A DNA stretch of 64,000 nt from Archegozetes longisetosus (GCA_018873245.2 JAEMBT020000006.1:12036387-12100386); one strand, 5' to 3'. Counted from the stretch's first letter, positions 1-13,100 are shown. Numbers and translations are program-made. Notes: generated from the sequence alone by a model not told the origin.

Positions 1-50
1 GAAGTATAAAGATTCGAAAATCCTGTTCTGAAGTCCTAATAATATAATAG

Positions 51-270
51 AACACATTTCATTTTTATAGAAATTCAAATCTTTTATCAAGAAACTGATC
101 GATCGATAATGAAAAATATTAATAAAAATTGTAATATAATTAAAATTTAAACCATAAATTGCATTCTCATTTTCGAGTGCGACTTTAATTATTTAACATT
201 TGTTTACACATATCGATTAATCGATTTCTTAAAGATTTGAAAGTTAGATTTCTATAAAAATAAATGTGTT
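51..270. repeat. Small inverted-repeat (foldback) element
   Basis: The two ends are reverse complements of each other over about 60 bases with small gaps. The left arm begins AACACATTT and runs through CATTTTTATAGAAAT to a GATCGAT tract near 107. The right arm (211-270) reads back as AACACATTTATTTTTATAG and ends in an ATCGAT tract. The roughly 100-base centre is AT-rich and has no coding potential. No clear target-site duplication is visible. It may be a MITE remnant; the family is unknown. Confidence 0.55.
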
Positions 271-1304
271 TTATTATGTTATTATGGTTTCAAAACGGCA
301 TTTTCAAAACTCCATACTTTGAAAATTCATTTTTCTAAACTTTACATTTCGAAACTATTTTACGGAAAGTTTTTTTTCGAAACTTCGAAGTGTCACCGTT
401 GACAGATCACTTTTAAATTGATCACCCTAATTTAGGAAGAACAAAGTATTAAATCTACAACAATAGTATTTGTCGTTATGCTAATTTTCAAGATATTAAC
501 TAATGATGCTTTTCCTCTTTAAAAGTTAATAGAAATGAGTATCTCGACTAAAGTTATGTAAACTAAGGAACTGTTAAAGACTTGGCACTTCTTAACTCGA
601 TGTTCATTTGAAGCTTTAACTGTAAGAAGAGCCTCTCCTCTACTTCCAAATATGAAAAGGGCTTCTTAGTAATGATAAGCCCAAACCAAAACTTAATATT
701 CAGTATTAAATTATAGCCATTTAGCCTTATTGATTAATTGAACATTTTTTAATCCGAGTCTTACTTTTGTGACTAAAACATCAAAATGTATACATCGAGA
801 CATTCATATAAGTTTTGATTGAGCTGATTTTTGAGCTTTTAACTCATGGCAAAATAATTTAGGGATAAAACTTAAATAAGCCTTTTCGCGAAAAGTTTTA
901 ATTGTATAAAAAATAATATGACTTATGAATGATTTACATACTATACAAATGATTATTAGTATAAACTTATTCATATCAAACTCTACTGAAATGAAGCCAA
1001 AAGTTTGATAAAGATATGAAAAGTTGAATTAGTTCCAAATTCTTAATGATCTCATTTTTTCAATTTAAAAGTAGTCTTCAATACTTCTTATACTAATAAT
1101 CTTAAACTTAAAACTTAGATTGAAAAAATAGTGAATGACTAAAGCACTAAATATGATATATAGATACTAGTGCTTAGTAAGCCCTTTTCACACTTAGAGA
1201 TAGGGAAGAGGCTCCTTTTGCAGTTAAAGCTTCATTTGATTTAAGTTTTTTTAAGAAAAATACATTGAAATTATGTTTTAATTAAAATAAGTGGAATACC
1301 ATCT
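271..1304. other. Intergenic, nothing recognised
   Basis: AT-rich sequence with short homopolymers and no open frame of useful length. No repeat pair or RNA gene is visible. It precedes the decayed ELOVL copy that starts at 1305. Confidence 0.5.
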
Positions 1305-1701
1305 ATGAGTGATAGCTTTTCATCTTCGGTAATTGAACACTATTTACATGAATTTTGCATTTAAGAATGTGACTCGAGAACTAAACAAAACTACAAGGTG
1401 TTATAGTCAGTGAAGGGTCAGAAAAGATGATCTTTGTTATGGGTTATTGTTTGTCACAAAAATTGGTCCCAATTTGATTCTAAATCGGATATCGTTCGAG
1501 TTGAGGAAATCAATGTTAGTCCATAATATACTTATGGTTATATGAAGCGCTCATTTTTTCGTGCTACCCATTTACTGGTTTGATAAACTATTGCTTGAGT
1601 TTGAATTTGCTTCGAGAAATGATTCATCAGAATTGACCATTTTCTTGAGCTATCCTCCAGTAGTTTATTGGACAGGTTTGATTAAACTGTCAGATATTTA
1701 A
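1305..1701 (+). pseudogene. Decayed ELOVL fatty-acid elongase remnant (N-terminal half)
   Basis: Translated with frame changes, this stretch follows the N-terminal half of the ELOVL gene at 4872-5734. There is an initiator ATG at 1305, then a frame reading SFSSSVIEHYLHEF with a stop just after. Another frame reads FVTKIGPNL, then FELRKSMLVHNILMVI, a stop, and FEFASRNDSSELTIF. At nucleotide level the block GGTTATTGTTTGTCACAAAA is shared with the intact copy 3.6 kb downstream. At least four stops or frame changes interrupt it. Similarity ends near 1700, before the HxxHH catalytic box, so the active half is missing. It is an old tandem duplicate and cannot make an enzyme. I am sure of the family and less sure of the exact ends. 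Confidence 0.8.
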
Positions 1702-2474
1702 TCGCAAAACTTTAATCTCTTTATTTGTACTGATTTTCAGATTTTGCTTAGCCCACAATCTTTTGGTGTCTATTCTATCGATTTGATAGAAAATGTAATG
1801 ATATAAAGTCAAAATAAACAAAATTAAATAAGTTATTTGAAAGTATTCTTTGGCATTTTAAATATTTGAGCAAAAATGCAAAGAATTGAGTTTAACAGTT
1901 CAGATAATGATTATTCAAACTCAAATAAATGACAGTTACAGTGAAATTGAAGAATGTTTCATATTTAATGCTCAATAAAAAGTGTAACAAATTTGAGAAC
2001 AGACAACGATCGCGTCAGTGTCATAAAGTGCTATCTGTAATGTCATTTTGATGAGACATAGCATTTTATAGCATTGATTCGGTCGCATCAAGTAATTTAT
2101 ATTGTAAAGTTGAAAATTAAATTTAAATATTTATCAAAGTTTACTTAATAAGTTTGGGTAACTAAGTGGTCAACTTTCTTTAAAAGATTATACGAATAAT
2201 AGAAATTAATCGTAAGATCGAAATAGCTCTGAGAAAGTTAATTGAGAGTTGGTTAATGATATCGTCGACCCAAATCCATCGGCGATACATTCACTTACAA
2301 CTAAACAGGACTTGAAAGTAGTCTTTCTTAGAATTGAGATTAAATGGTCAAATTTGTTGTTTAATTTGAAACTTTCTTCATATTACACAATAAATAAAGT
2401 TGTAAAACACTTTCAATTTATTAAAATTGAGAGTAGCTTTTCTAATTAATCAAAACTAATTGAAATTTATCTGA
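1702..2474. other. Intergenic, nothing recognised
   Basis: No homology, repeat or convincing gene is visible. A 66-codon open frame at 2249-2449 has no motif, no splice context and a composition like its surroundings, so I do not call it a gene. Confidence 0.45.
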
Positions 2475-2482
2475 TATAATAG

Positions 2483-3071
2483 TAGTGTTGTATAGCTTAG
2501 AGATTTTTAATTTCTCTTGTCTTTGTCTTAATCTTAGTCTTAATGCCAAAATTTTAGTTTAGCTTATCTTAGTCTTAGTCTTATAGTCAACAATTTTCGT
2601 TTTGCTTAGTCTTAGTCTTACTACTTGTGCTAGTTATCTCTTTATAGCATATATTATAACATTTTGAAATTTTTTATTATCTAATATGTTTCATAAAATG
2701 ATAAATAGACTAACAAAACAAAACTAAGCGCAAAGACATTCACTATTAAAATGTATTGCAATAGGAGTGCAATTGTTTATCTGGTGATTTACAAATGGTT
2801 TTATAATTGAAAACTTCAAAAAACGAATCATTTCTAATGGATTAAATGACCATATTTGTATCTAAACTTCTGACTTTGTCTTAGTCTTAGTCTTACTCTT
2901 ATAAATATGTTTCTCTTATCTTAGTCTTAATTTTATAGAAAGAAATTTCATTTGTCTTAATCTTAGTCTTAATTTGAAAATCCAAAAATCATTTGTCTGA
3001 CTTAGTCTTAGTCTTAAGCCAAACGATTTTAATATATCTTATTTTGCTTAGTCTTAAGCTATACATCACTA
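2483..3071. mobile_element. hAT-type non-autonomous element with internal CTTAGT repeats
   Basis: The element starts TAGTGTTGTATAGCTTA and ends with the inverted copy TAAGCTATACATCACTA, with one mismatch in the terminal repeat. It is flanked on both sides by a perfect 8-bp direct repeat, TATAATAG (2475-2482 and 3072-3079). An 8-bp duplication with TA..TA termini is characteristic of hAT transposons. The interior (2510-3060) carries dozens of degenerate hexamers of the type CTTAGT/CTTAAT, all on the same strand, with a more ordinary AT-rich core near 2650-2870. There is no open frame, so it needs a transposase from elsewhere. Confidence 0.8.
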
Positions 3072-3225
3072 TATAATAGTCATGTTTATATACTGTAAAA
3101 TGTTTGTTTTGGTTCTAAAATTTTCATTACCCTTAAAAAGTTTTAGAGAAGCTTTAGTTTAAGCTAAAGGTTTAAATATGAAATGTCAGATCAAAGGAAT
3201 GCGCACTAACAGTTATTTATGTAAG

Positions 3226-3972
3226 TTTAGCTGACAATGCAAGTCTGTGCGACGTACCGCTCTTTAGAACATGGCTTATAATTTTTCTCAAGGTCCAAAA
3301 AGTGTTGATCAAAACCTGAAAAAATGAGGCACCCATATACCCCATTCATTGACAATTAAGTTTTCAATATCTGATTTACTAATTTTGAATTAATAGAACA
3401 ATTTGATGAGTACTAAAACTTTCCGTGTAAGCAAGTCATAGTCAGTAAGTTCTCGACTCTTTATGTATTGCAATAATCAAATAATAAAGTTGCACTTGAA
3501 AATAAGGGTGCATTTAGGATAACTTTTAATATAAAACAGTTCAAAAATCTAAGACTCTGATAAAGTGCTACAATTTTGAGTCATTTTTTACATTAGTCAT
3601 TATTGAGTTGATCCCAAGCTAAAGAATGTGATGTTTTATTTTTATAAAACTTTAGGAACTTTTATTACCCTCATTTTTGTCAACCAGTGTTATTATATGA
3701 GGAAAGGATTAATAACTAACAGTCAGTGAAAATAATTGCGACTTTCTATTGGCAACAATACCTTTTTTACTAAGTTTTAGTACTCACCAATTTGTTCTAC
3801 TAATTCAAAACTAGTCAACAAATCGGATATTCAAAAAAACTAACTTTCGAAGAATGGAGGCGTATGGGAGCCTAATTTTTTCAAGTTCTGATGATCACTT
3901 TCTATACTTTGGAAAAATTATAAGTCATGTTCTGATGAGCGATGTATCGCACAGACTTGCCCGTCAGCTAGA
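3226..3972. repeat. Inverted-repeat element with about 200-bp arms
   Basis: Left arm 3226-3425 and right arm about 3765-3972 are reverse complements with scattered mismatches. Shared blocks in order are TAGCTGAC, GCAAGTCTGTGCGA, AGAACATG followed by CTTATAATTTTT, TTTTGAATTA, TAGAACAA and GAGTACTAAAACTT. The spacer (about 340 bp) is AT-rich and has no open frame. It looks like a MITE or foldback element. I saw no clear target duplication, so the superfamily is not assigned. Confidence 0.75.
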
Positions 3973-4871
3973 TTTTAGTCATTTAATTTACTACTAATAT
4001 GGTCAACAATACTTTTATGACCTTTCAAAACAATTTTATTTTAGCTTAACTTCTATTTAACTGAACAAGATAAGTTTACGTTTAACTCTCAACACTTATA
4101 TATATTAAGTCAAGTAAAGGGTAAGTAAAGCGCTGCGATTAATGGATAAGCTTAACTAGACCTAAATAAAAGTATTGTTTACACGTGAAATCGATTTAAT
4201 GGTTTAAAATGCCAGAGGCTACTTGCTATCGCACCCAAAACAATTTGATCAAAACTTCACATTAAATGAAAAATACAACTGAATCGAGTTTCGCTCTACT
4301 TTTGAAACATTTTTTCCACTAATGGGGATTACTCAATAGACTCTATTAAATGAACTATCAAAGTAAAGATTGTGCAACAACTATTTTTATACAAGTTTTT
4401 TGCATATATAGAATGAGATGCACTTTTCAACAGATTTCTCATAAGGCAACTATTGCATTAAGGGATCAAATAAGAGAATAATTGAACTATGATTTGTAAA
4501 GTTAGCCTTAAACTTCAAGTCATTTTATAAAGAAATGAAGTGTTCTCACTTGACCTAAAATTGATGTTTTCAGAACACCTTAACTAAACTGACTTCGGAA
4601 AAGCCCTAAAGTAAAGTGCGCGATCGCTCTATACATCTGAACAGTCGCTCAGTACCTGTTTCCTCATTTTATTTGAAACGTTCGACTAAATTAATACTGT
4701 TTCCTCTAAATAAAGCCATTTCTCTTCAAACTATTATAACGTTTACTTAAAAACTTGCTTTTGTAAACAACCGTTAGCCAATGTGAAAAGCATTGAGTTG
4801 CCAAATTTTTTCAATACTCTCAAACTTTCAAACTTATTAATAAAAACTTGTTAAGTCTTTAAATAAAAAAT
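3973..4871. other. Intergenic, upstream of the first ELOVL gene
   Basis: No homology or repeat pair is seen. The last 250 bases must contain the promoter and leader of the elongase starting at 4872, but no element stands out with confidence in such AT-rich sequence. Confidence 0.4.
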
Positions 4872-5734
4872 ATGAATCAAACTCATTCAGTTGTTGAGAT
4901 TAGAAATGAAGCATTCATTTCAACCGTTAATTACTATATGCATCAGTACTGGATTGATGAAAGCGATCCGCGGACTAGGATTACTTGTTGGTCAGTGGTG
5001 GACCTAAGTCTATTCTACTGTTTATGGGTCTTTGGTTATTGTTTGTCACAAAAATCGGTCCAAATTTGATGAAGAATCGGAGACCGTTCGAGTTGAGAAA
5101 AATAATGTTAGTCTACAATATATTTATGGTAATATCAAACGCTTATTTCTTTGTACTGTCCATTCGATGGCTTAATTATGGCAAACGGTTGTTCGAGTTT
5201 GAGTTTCCGTCACGTGAAGACACTTCAAAAGAGACTCTACTAGTCATCGATCAGACTGTGGTCTATGTCTACACAAAGTTTATTGATTTACTGGACACAA
5301 TATTTTTTGTGTTACGTAAAAAAGACTCTCAAATAACTTTTCTACACCTGTACCACCACTTTATGGTTCCACTTCTTGGTTGGACAACAATCAAATTGGC
5401 TCCAACTGTTCAACCGATAGCCGTATTTTGTATTTTAAACTCTTTGGTCCATGTGATCATGTATTCGTATTACGCTTTGGCAGCTTTTGGTCCGAAAATA
5501 CAGAAGTATTTGTGGTGGAAGAAGTATATCACAATCTTCCAAATGGTTCAATTCGTTTTACTCATTACATATGGATTTTTCAGCGCTTATCTGACCTCTG
5601 GTTGGCCACTCGTTTACTACTGGTTTTCATGGTTCCAGAACCCGATCTTTTTAGCCCTTTTTTATGACTATTATCGGCAATCTTATAAACAAAGCAAAAA
5701 TAAAAAAAGTTTCTTAGAAAAGATGAAAATCTGA
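4872..5734 (+). CDS. ELOVL very-long-chain fatty acid elongase, intronless, with one frameshift
   Basis: ELOVL proteins are multi-pass ER membrane enzymes that condense malonyl-CoA with a long acyl-CoA, the first and rate-limiting step of each elongation cycle. The start at 4872 gives MNQTHSV, then YYMHQYWIDESDPRT. The frame must then change by one base at about 4977-4980: AGGAT is read where AGGGAT is expected, so one G is missing. The second frame continues with DYLLVSGGP and FVTKIGPNLMKNRRPFELR. It then has [15 protein letters not shown], the catalytic box HLYHH (residues 159-163 of the corrected frame), [27 protein letters not shown] and a lysine-rich tail. Corrected length is about 287 residues, normal for the family. 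Everything but the single base is intact, so either this is a very young pseudogene or the base is a sequence error. Unlike the other intact copies it has no intron. The family assignment is certain. Confidence 0.85.
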
Positions 5735-8444
5735 AATGTTTGTATTGTAACTGTTTTTAAGTTTGAGGAAACGAAGATTCTGTTATTTTATAGCGAACTC
5801 TTTCTCAAACAATTAAATTATCGTTTTATTGCTTAAACCATTGACCAAATTGTTTAACTCATCAAAACATTGATGAATAATGTAAAAAGTTGTTGTGAAC
5901 TAATTTGGTTGACTGCAAATTGTTTAAAAGCTAAAAACTAATGTTTTTATTATTTGTATTTGACACCTCTAGGTTTTTAATCAACTTTTCAAACATTAGG
6001 TCAACAAATAACTCTTTCAGGATTCTTTCAAAGGATTGTTAAATACGGTGTGACCTAAATCCATGACGGATACTTTGGATTTATTGAACTTTAGGATTTT
6101 CCAAAAACATTAAGTTTAAGGTGAAAAGTAGAGGTCAAATCCTAACTAAGAAGGCAATAGATGGTATTCCTGTTGTTAAAACGCTCATTTTTTCAATTAC
6201 AAATATAGACTTATAGACTTGTTTTACAATCAATTCCACTTTAAGTACTGTTTTCAGTGTGACAACTTTTATGACTATATTGATGCACTCAGTTCAGTAA
6301 CGACTTCTGGAGACATAAGGTTTTCCAGATTACTGCACTGAATCAATGTTTAGATCCCATTTTACATTGAGACAAATTTTCATAACGTGTTCCGATGAGG
6401 AAAATATTAAATCTGTAAACAAGTTATCTTTGATTCCCATAGAAAAGCATTACATCTAAGAGTCATTTTGCACTTATGCGCCACAAGAGAGTGTTAACTA
6501 CACTATCATTTACTCAATACTAACAAATGAGAGTCAATTGTTTATAAACTTTTCAAACTTTGCTTTTTTATTTACATTTATTTGTTTTGGTTTAAAAAAT
6601 TGAAATGTGCAATTTATTGAATTTTTTATGGTAATTTGATATTAAATGACTTTTTGTTCAAAATGCATGATTTGAATGTATTTGAAAGTTGTGTTGCTTT
6701 AAACACGTTTTTCTCATTTTTATACATTAAGCTATAAATCGTCACTGCGTATAACGCATCATATATCAATCTTTGCACTGTTTAGTTAATAGATATCCAT
6801 TTTTTCTAAAATTAATTTGATTAAACCTAATCAAGCACAATTTGTACAATGACTAGAGGCTAGTCTTCGAAAAGTGTTCAGAAAACGATAATCAGTTGGC
6901 TGTGGTTTTGATTTACTTTGTATTTGAAGTTTGGTTTACCTTTTGCCTACTCTCAAACTTCAAAAAGAACGTCACGTTAAGTTATACTGCTTTACTAGAC
7001 GTTCGGCTCTTTTATTACCTTGAACTTTAAATAAAGACGTCAGACACTTATTAATAACTTAGTATTCAAACTGAAGTTCACCTCAATTTTATAGGTTTCT
7101 CGAAGAATGCTTTTGTTATCTATACAAACGTCACACAGTTGCATAATTAACGCATTCATTTTTTATACATAGAAAAGCCGCACTTCTAAATTCATTTGAA
7201 AGCTCATATCTGCAAATTAATTGCTTCAACATGCTATAAAAGCATGCTATAGTAGTAATTTTTGCATTAAAGTTGCTCTCAGTAATTTAATATTAGAAAA
7301 ATTATTATAAACGTATAAACTCTTAACTTATGTTTAATTAGTTTATCAGATTTAAACTTTTTAGTTATTACCATTCTAAACTCGTTCTCTTCCCTTACTT
7401 TTCGCTTAATAATCACTATTATTTACACTTGTGATAGTTGCAAGAAAATCACTTCACTTCAAAATAGATTTGAAAAGTACATTTACTCAATAAAAACTGA
7501 AGTTGTCAGAAAAATTGTTGATGAGTTATTAGAGAAAATTATCTCAAAGATGTTTTCTTCCTAAATTTGTAAAAATTTGTAAAAATTTTTGGAATACAAA
7601 TTTTTAACTTTTTGTGAATATGATTTACTTTACAATGTTGAGCCAATAGGAGTCGAAGGTGCACTTGCACTCGGCATTTAGAACTTTGCGCATTTCCATG
7701 GCAAATTTTCAGCTTAGCTACTCTCACTTTATAATTGGCTTGTGAATAAACTTACCTCAAACCAAACATCATTAATCTCATCACTTCAAATATTGGGAAA
7801 ATATACAAATTGATAGCTTTTTTGATAATTATTTTCAAAGGCTTATTAAATATCCGAGAAAAACACACCTTAAGAGCTTGAGATGACGAACTTCTAAATC
7901 TAAGTCTTGTTTGAGCGAGACGCTTGTTTTTTTATTAAATCAAAATGTGTTTGATACAAATATTCCAATTAAAAAGAGTCATCGAAGCGTTACAATTTGA
8001 TCAGCTGCATTATTAAATATATAAAAAAGTAATTGGGATTTTCCCCCTTCTCCACATTCTAATTCACTGATAATTATTTGACTGTTAAAATATGACTTAT
8101 TTAATTTTCAAAATAGAGTTTACCTTCTGAACTATATTGCTAGAAAAACATTCACATAGTTTATGGTTGTATCTTACGCAAAATAAAGAAATAAAACAAA
8201 ATTTAATCTTCAGAAAATTTGTGTGTGCCTAAACCATATGAGAGGGATTTCGCTTGCAAGTTAGTCTCAATCCTACTAAAACACTTTCTCAAATATGACA
8301 CACTTTCCTATATTATATGCTAACTTTTTATAACATTTTCTTACTACTGAATGTTTGACTTTTCCTTTATTTTTTAGAAATTGTTTTAAATTAGTTAAAT
8401 ATCGCTGTAATATGAGATTTTTCTCTAGTTGAAGCAATATATCC
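5735..8444. other. Intergenic between convergent ELOVL genes, nothing recognised
   Basis: The flanking elongase genes point toward each other, so this interval holds both 3' ends. On the minus strand an AATAAA (complement of 8364-8369) lies about 75 bases past the stop of the 8445-10178 gene and is a plausible poly(A) signal. The 62-codon minus-strand frame at 7539-7727 has no motif and is not called. No repeat pair or transposon is visible. Confidence 0.45.
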
Positions 8445-10178
8445 TTATTCGGATTTTTCATTATTTTTAACATCGGTATTTGCTTTACTATTAATCTCAT
8501 TGATTCCACTCTGAGTCCCATTTTTGTGAATATTATTATTTACATCATTAACTTTCCGTTTATTATTATTAGTGGAATAAGCTTTTCGATAAAAATGATA
8601 AAATAATGCCAAAAAGACAGGCGATTGGATATGAATTATAATTTGCAAATATAAGGGAAAGCCGTCGATAACCATCGAACAATAGGCCGCATAGATAACG
8701 TATATAACAAACTGAATCATTTGTATCTGTGTTATGTATTTCTTCCACCACAAAAACCTCTGAACTTTAGGACCAAGAGATGAAAGAGCATAATAAGAAT
8801 ACATCAGAACGTGTATAAAACAGTTAATCATTACAAAAATGCCCAACGGTTTGAATGTTGGAACTATTCTGAAGGCTGTCCAATAGAGAATTGGAACTAG
8901 TGAGTGGTGATAGAGATGTAAAACTGTTACGTGATTTTGTTTTTTGCGTAATACGAAAAATATAGTATCTAATAAGTCGATGAATTTAGTCAGGAACAAT
9001 TGGTGCGCTTGATCGATTTGATAGAGAATTTGCACTGATGTGTCACTACGCTTTGGTATATTATGTATGAATAAGTCGATGCCATAGTTCAGATAATTTA
9101 TAGTGTAGTGTAGGTACTTTAAATTCAATAATACCATCAATATGTTGTACATTAGTATTAAACGACGCAGTCTTAATGCCTGACGATTTTTCATTAATCG
9201 AGGACCTGTTGATTCAATATGACATTAATTAAAGGAAAATTTTACTTTAAGGAAAGTTCAAATTTCACTCAGTCTCATTTTTCCTATTCGTTTAATATGA
9301 GTTTTAAATTAAGTTTTCGTAAATTTACAACTCATTGAACACAATGGAAAATTGGTTTTCGCGAACAATCAATTTGATTTAAGAGATATGCTGGTTTAAA
9401 AGTTTAATTAACTTTTATTCTTTCTTTTTATCAGTTAATTGTAAAATCTTTTGGTCTGTATTCATTCACTACTATTTTATACACAAGTTTTGACTGCATA
9501 TAATTTAATGCACAGACTTCGCACAAAACAATGTGTTTTTTATCAAAAGCGAAAATAGCCTATAGAATCGAAAACTTATTTCATACTAATATTTACAGTA
9601 GCTAAGTATAAAATCGTGAATTAACATAGAAGTAGACTTCAAATTAAAATTATAAGCTATTTCTTGGTGCTTTATTAAACGTGAAATGAATATTCCAAAT
9701 GAAATTCAGTCAGTTTTCATCAAATAAATTTCAGTTTATGACTATTGTAGAAATGCAGATGTTTACATTAGAGCCAAAGTGCACTGTAAGAGCGAATACG
9801 CGCTAGTGCATCAGTATGCGTGCACTTTGTTGACAAAACATTGAAAAGGGCTTCATTGATTCAAATCATGCGCACAAGTTTAACTGTAAAAAATAAATTG
9901 GTATGTGCGCCTGATTTGCAAGAATAAAAGATAGAAATTCAAAAACTAAATTCTAATGAAAACATTTCTGTAAAACAATATTTACCTAAGTAAATGCTAA
10001 AAAATAAGTAGAAACCGATGATTCCCAGAGTTAAAGATGGTCCACATTTTATTAAAAAGTAATCTTCGACTCTTGGGTCTCCGACATCAATCCAAAATTG
10101 ATATGATAAATATTTCAAACTTAGTGATTGAGTTATCGTTGCGTTACTGAACACATCATTCATTAAATGAATACCCAT
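8445..10178 (-). CDS. ELOVL very-long-chain fatty acid elongase, two exons
   Basis: ER-membrane condensing enzyme of fatty-acid elongation. Exon 1 is 10178-9986 and exon 2 is 9205-8445 (both minus strand). The 780-bp intron starts GTAAAT and ends AACAG, in phase 1. The join gives ...FSIYLG|PRLMKNRQ, matching the invariant G-P-x-L-M-x-x-R of the family. Predicted length is 317 residues. Features in order: LSYQFWIDVGDPRVEDY near residues 27-43, [20 protein letters not shown] at 161-165, [25 protein letters not shown], and a long hydrophilic Asn/Lys-rich tail of about 55 residues ending NNEKSE, longer than in its paralogues. The start at 10178 has a second ATG five codons later (MNDVF). DPRVED replaces the usual DPRT. 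The gene is convergent with the copy at 4872. Confidence 0.9.
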
Positions 10179-13100
10179 TTTTTATAAGTTAGGTAAAACG
10201 GTTTGGAAAAAGTTCACAAATCAAAAGAGTATGATGATTAGCTGAAACCAAACCGTAAAATGGATAAAAATCTTATTGTCACCAACGTTTTATGAGTAGA
10301 TTTTTAAAATTTTGTTTGAATTATCCTTGAGTGCAACTAAAGCTACGATTTTCGTAACTAAGTGTCACAAAGAGTCAAAATGATGTGAATGATTGAATTG
10401 AACAAAAATGTAAAACTATATTTTCCCAGAAATCCATTGGTGTGAAACAATTCATGTACCAATTGTAGAATTTAATTAAACTTTTCTTTCGTGCTATGAT
10501 TCAGAAATTAAAACTTAATTGAGTAAACAAGTTTCTTATAAGCATAATTTTTAATCCTTTAAAAATATATCAAATCATAACTGTGTTATATTGTAAATGA
10601 TATAAATTTAAAAGTGTTATTGATTTAGAAAGATCTTGAATTTATCAAGCTCAAATTAGAGGATTTCTCAAACACTTAAATTGGAAAATTCCCGATTTAT
10701 AAACCAGATATTATCATGGGTTTTGATCCATGAAAGACTTGTTGATGCATTTCTTTGATTAACATAATTGAATTCAAGATTGTGTGTCACTCTGTCATTA
10801 TAGCCCTATTATATAGTTGACGAACACAGTTATTATTGGCTCGATTATTAACCGAGTTCAGCATTTATCTTCACTTTCACTTCGGATAAAAATATCCTTA
10901 TTATGTTAATCTATTTACTCATTTGAGCGTATTCTTAAATACATTGTCTTCTTACTTAAAAGACTTTCACATTAATCATTACACAAGTTAATAAATAGTC
11001 TAAAAGTAAAAATAATTAATTCATCTTGAATTTGAATTTCTATTATTAGAAAGTGTCGCACTTTAGCTCTAATCAAATACAGTAATATTATTATGTAGTC
11101 AAATGGTTAGTAACAGGAATATCTTTTCAAAGCTCCTAATCGAAGTTTAGACTCATTCAAAGTTTTTAATAGATTTAAACCATTTGAAAACTTTTGCGCT
11201 CATAAGTCCGGAAATTTTTCAGATAGTCCAAAAAAAAGTTTTTAATTCGCTCAATGAGATTTAAACAAAAATCTATCGAGTATTTCTCATTGTAAAACTG
11301 AGATAGAAATTAAGTTACTACTTTAATGATTCCATTAGCAAACGAACGACAAGTCATTTTCTCGTCAAAAGTATATTAAATGCTGCAAATAATGCGTCTA
11401 TAACCAATAACTAGATTAATACTAATCCAATTTTCTCAGAAACCATTGGATCATTAACGCAAATTTGTAAGTAAAATAAAGTTATGTTTGAGCAAAACAA
11501 GCTTTTGAATGACTTCCAATACTTAAAAATACTAAACAAATAAATAAGTTTACTGGAGAGAGTGAATGGCACTTTCCTAAGAATTCGTTGGAATAATTAT
11601 TTTTGAATCTGTATTTTAGCTCTGCAATTTGTCGAGTGAGCAGTTTAGCTATCAAATCAAAAGCATGCAGTATGAAAAAATATAAGTCATAATTATGGAG
11701 TCTATAATTCGGGACTTATAACCCTCTGATTCGGGAGTGAAAAGGAGTTTAAAAAGACGCAGTTGGGGCTTATTCGGGAAATTCAAATCGCTATTTTATT
11801 ACAGAAAAATTTTAGTTATAATCTAAAAATTGACTGATTTGTATTACATTTAAGTGTTCAATAGTCTCTAAATTTTCATTTCGCTCAGACTTATCTACAA
11901 ACAACTTTCAAACTATAAATAAGACCTTTCATGTTATTCGTAGATAAGTTAGCTCGAAATCAAAGTATGAAAAGTATTAATCTTTTCCATATTACCTACT
12001 ATATGTTATTATTTCAATTAGAAAATTGCAGAAAATCTAATGTAACGTCATAGTATAGAAAGTTTTTGTTCTGCGAAAACTTAAATTTTATAAACCCCAA
12101 GAAATTCAGCTCAATTCGGAACTTATTCGGGAATTTGGGAAAATTAGGATTTCATTATTTAACTTCTTACTATTTGATACGCACTTATAAATTGATTTCA
12201 GCTGATTGAGTTTCAGGAGATGATTTGGGATTTTCCGAAATATAGATTCTCTAATCATAATCAAGTACTGAGCTTAAGAATGCTTTCAAGCTCGCACCTT
12301 CAAGTTTATTCATAATTGGTGGGTAAGATATGGCCATTATAGTAGACAATTTTTTAGACGAAAGATTAAAAATCGGGCGGTTCAGATAAAAATTGCAGAA
12401 AAACTATATGGAAAAGCTCTCAAATACCTATAACTTATACCTTCTAAAATCCTTGAAATTCTCATTCAGAACCATATCGATATATAAGAGTGTTTTGAAA
12501 AAGCTAGTGGTTTTTGTTAGAATATTTTATTCAGATAAGTGAAGACGATAACTTTCTGCATATAAGCACTTTGAAAGCCATCTAATCAAATTTTAAATCG
12601 TTAAGATCGATTGGTGATTATACGTCCTGATTATTCGCATTATTTTTGATTTTATTGAGTAAGTAAAAAGTTATTTAAGTTTTAAAGACATATACTTTCT
12701 TAAAACACTCTTTGTCTGAGTCATTCTTGAGAGACACTAATCTTGAATTTTTCTATAATTTGTTGATTCTACTACAGAAGTTTACTGAACTGTTACGAAC
12801 CTTTTTCTAGCATAAATCTTAATGTATTATAATATTGTTTAAATTTTAAAAATCAAAGCTCAAGTCATTCGAGAGGCTAAAATTTATTAGACTGTAAATC
12901 AATTATAGAAGAATGGTTTCACTGCTATCTAATCTTTGATTTTACACGTGTATTTTTCAATCGATGAATTTTTTCTATTGAAATTTCTATCTAAAACTGA
13001 ATATAGTTTCCCTATTTTGTGTTAAAACAAGTTGAAGGCTGGGGAAAATAAGTCCTAATTTTCAACTAGTTCAAGACTAGTTCAAATGATTTTGGTGAGA

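Noticed and set aside
2249-2449. 66-codon plus-strand frame
   Set aside because: Composition matches the surrounding non-coding DNA and no domain is seen.
5380-5667. 95-codon frame within the 4872 ELOVL gene
   Set aside because: It is a shifted-frame shadow of the elongase; the true frame has all the family motifs.
7539-7727. 62-codon minus-strand frame
   Set aside because: No motif, no homology and no splice context; such lengths occur by chance.
11700-12140. Another hAT element with TTCGGG words
   Set aside because: No terminal repeats or target duplication could be defined.
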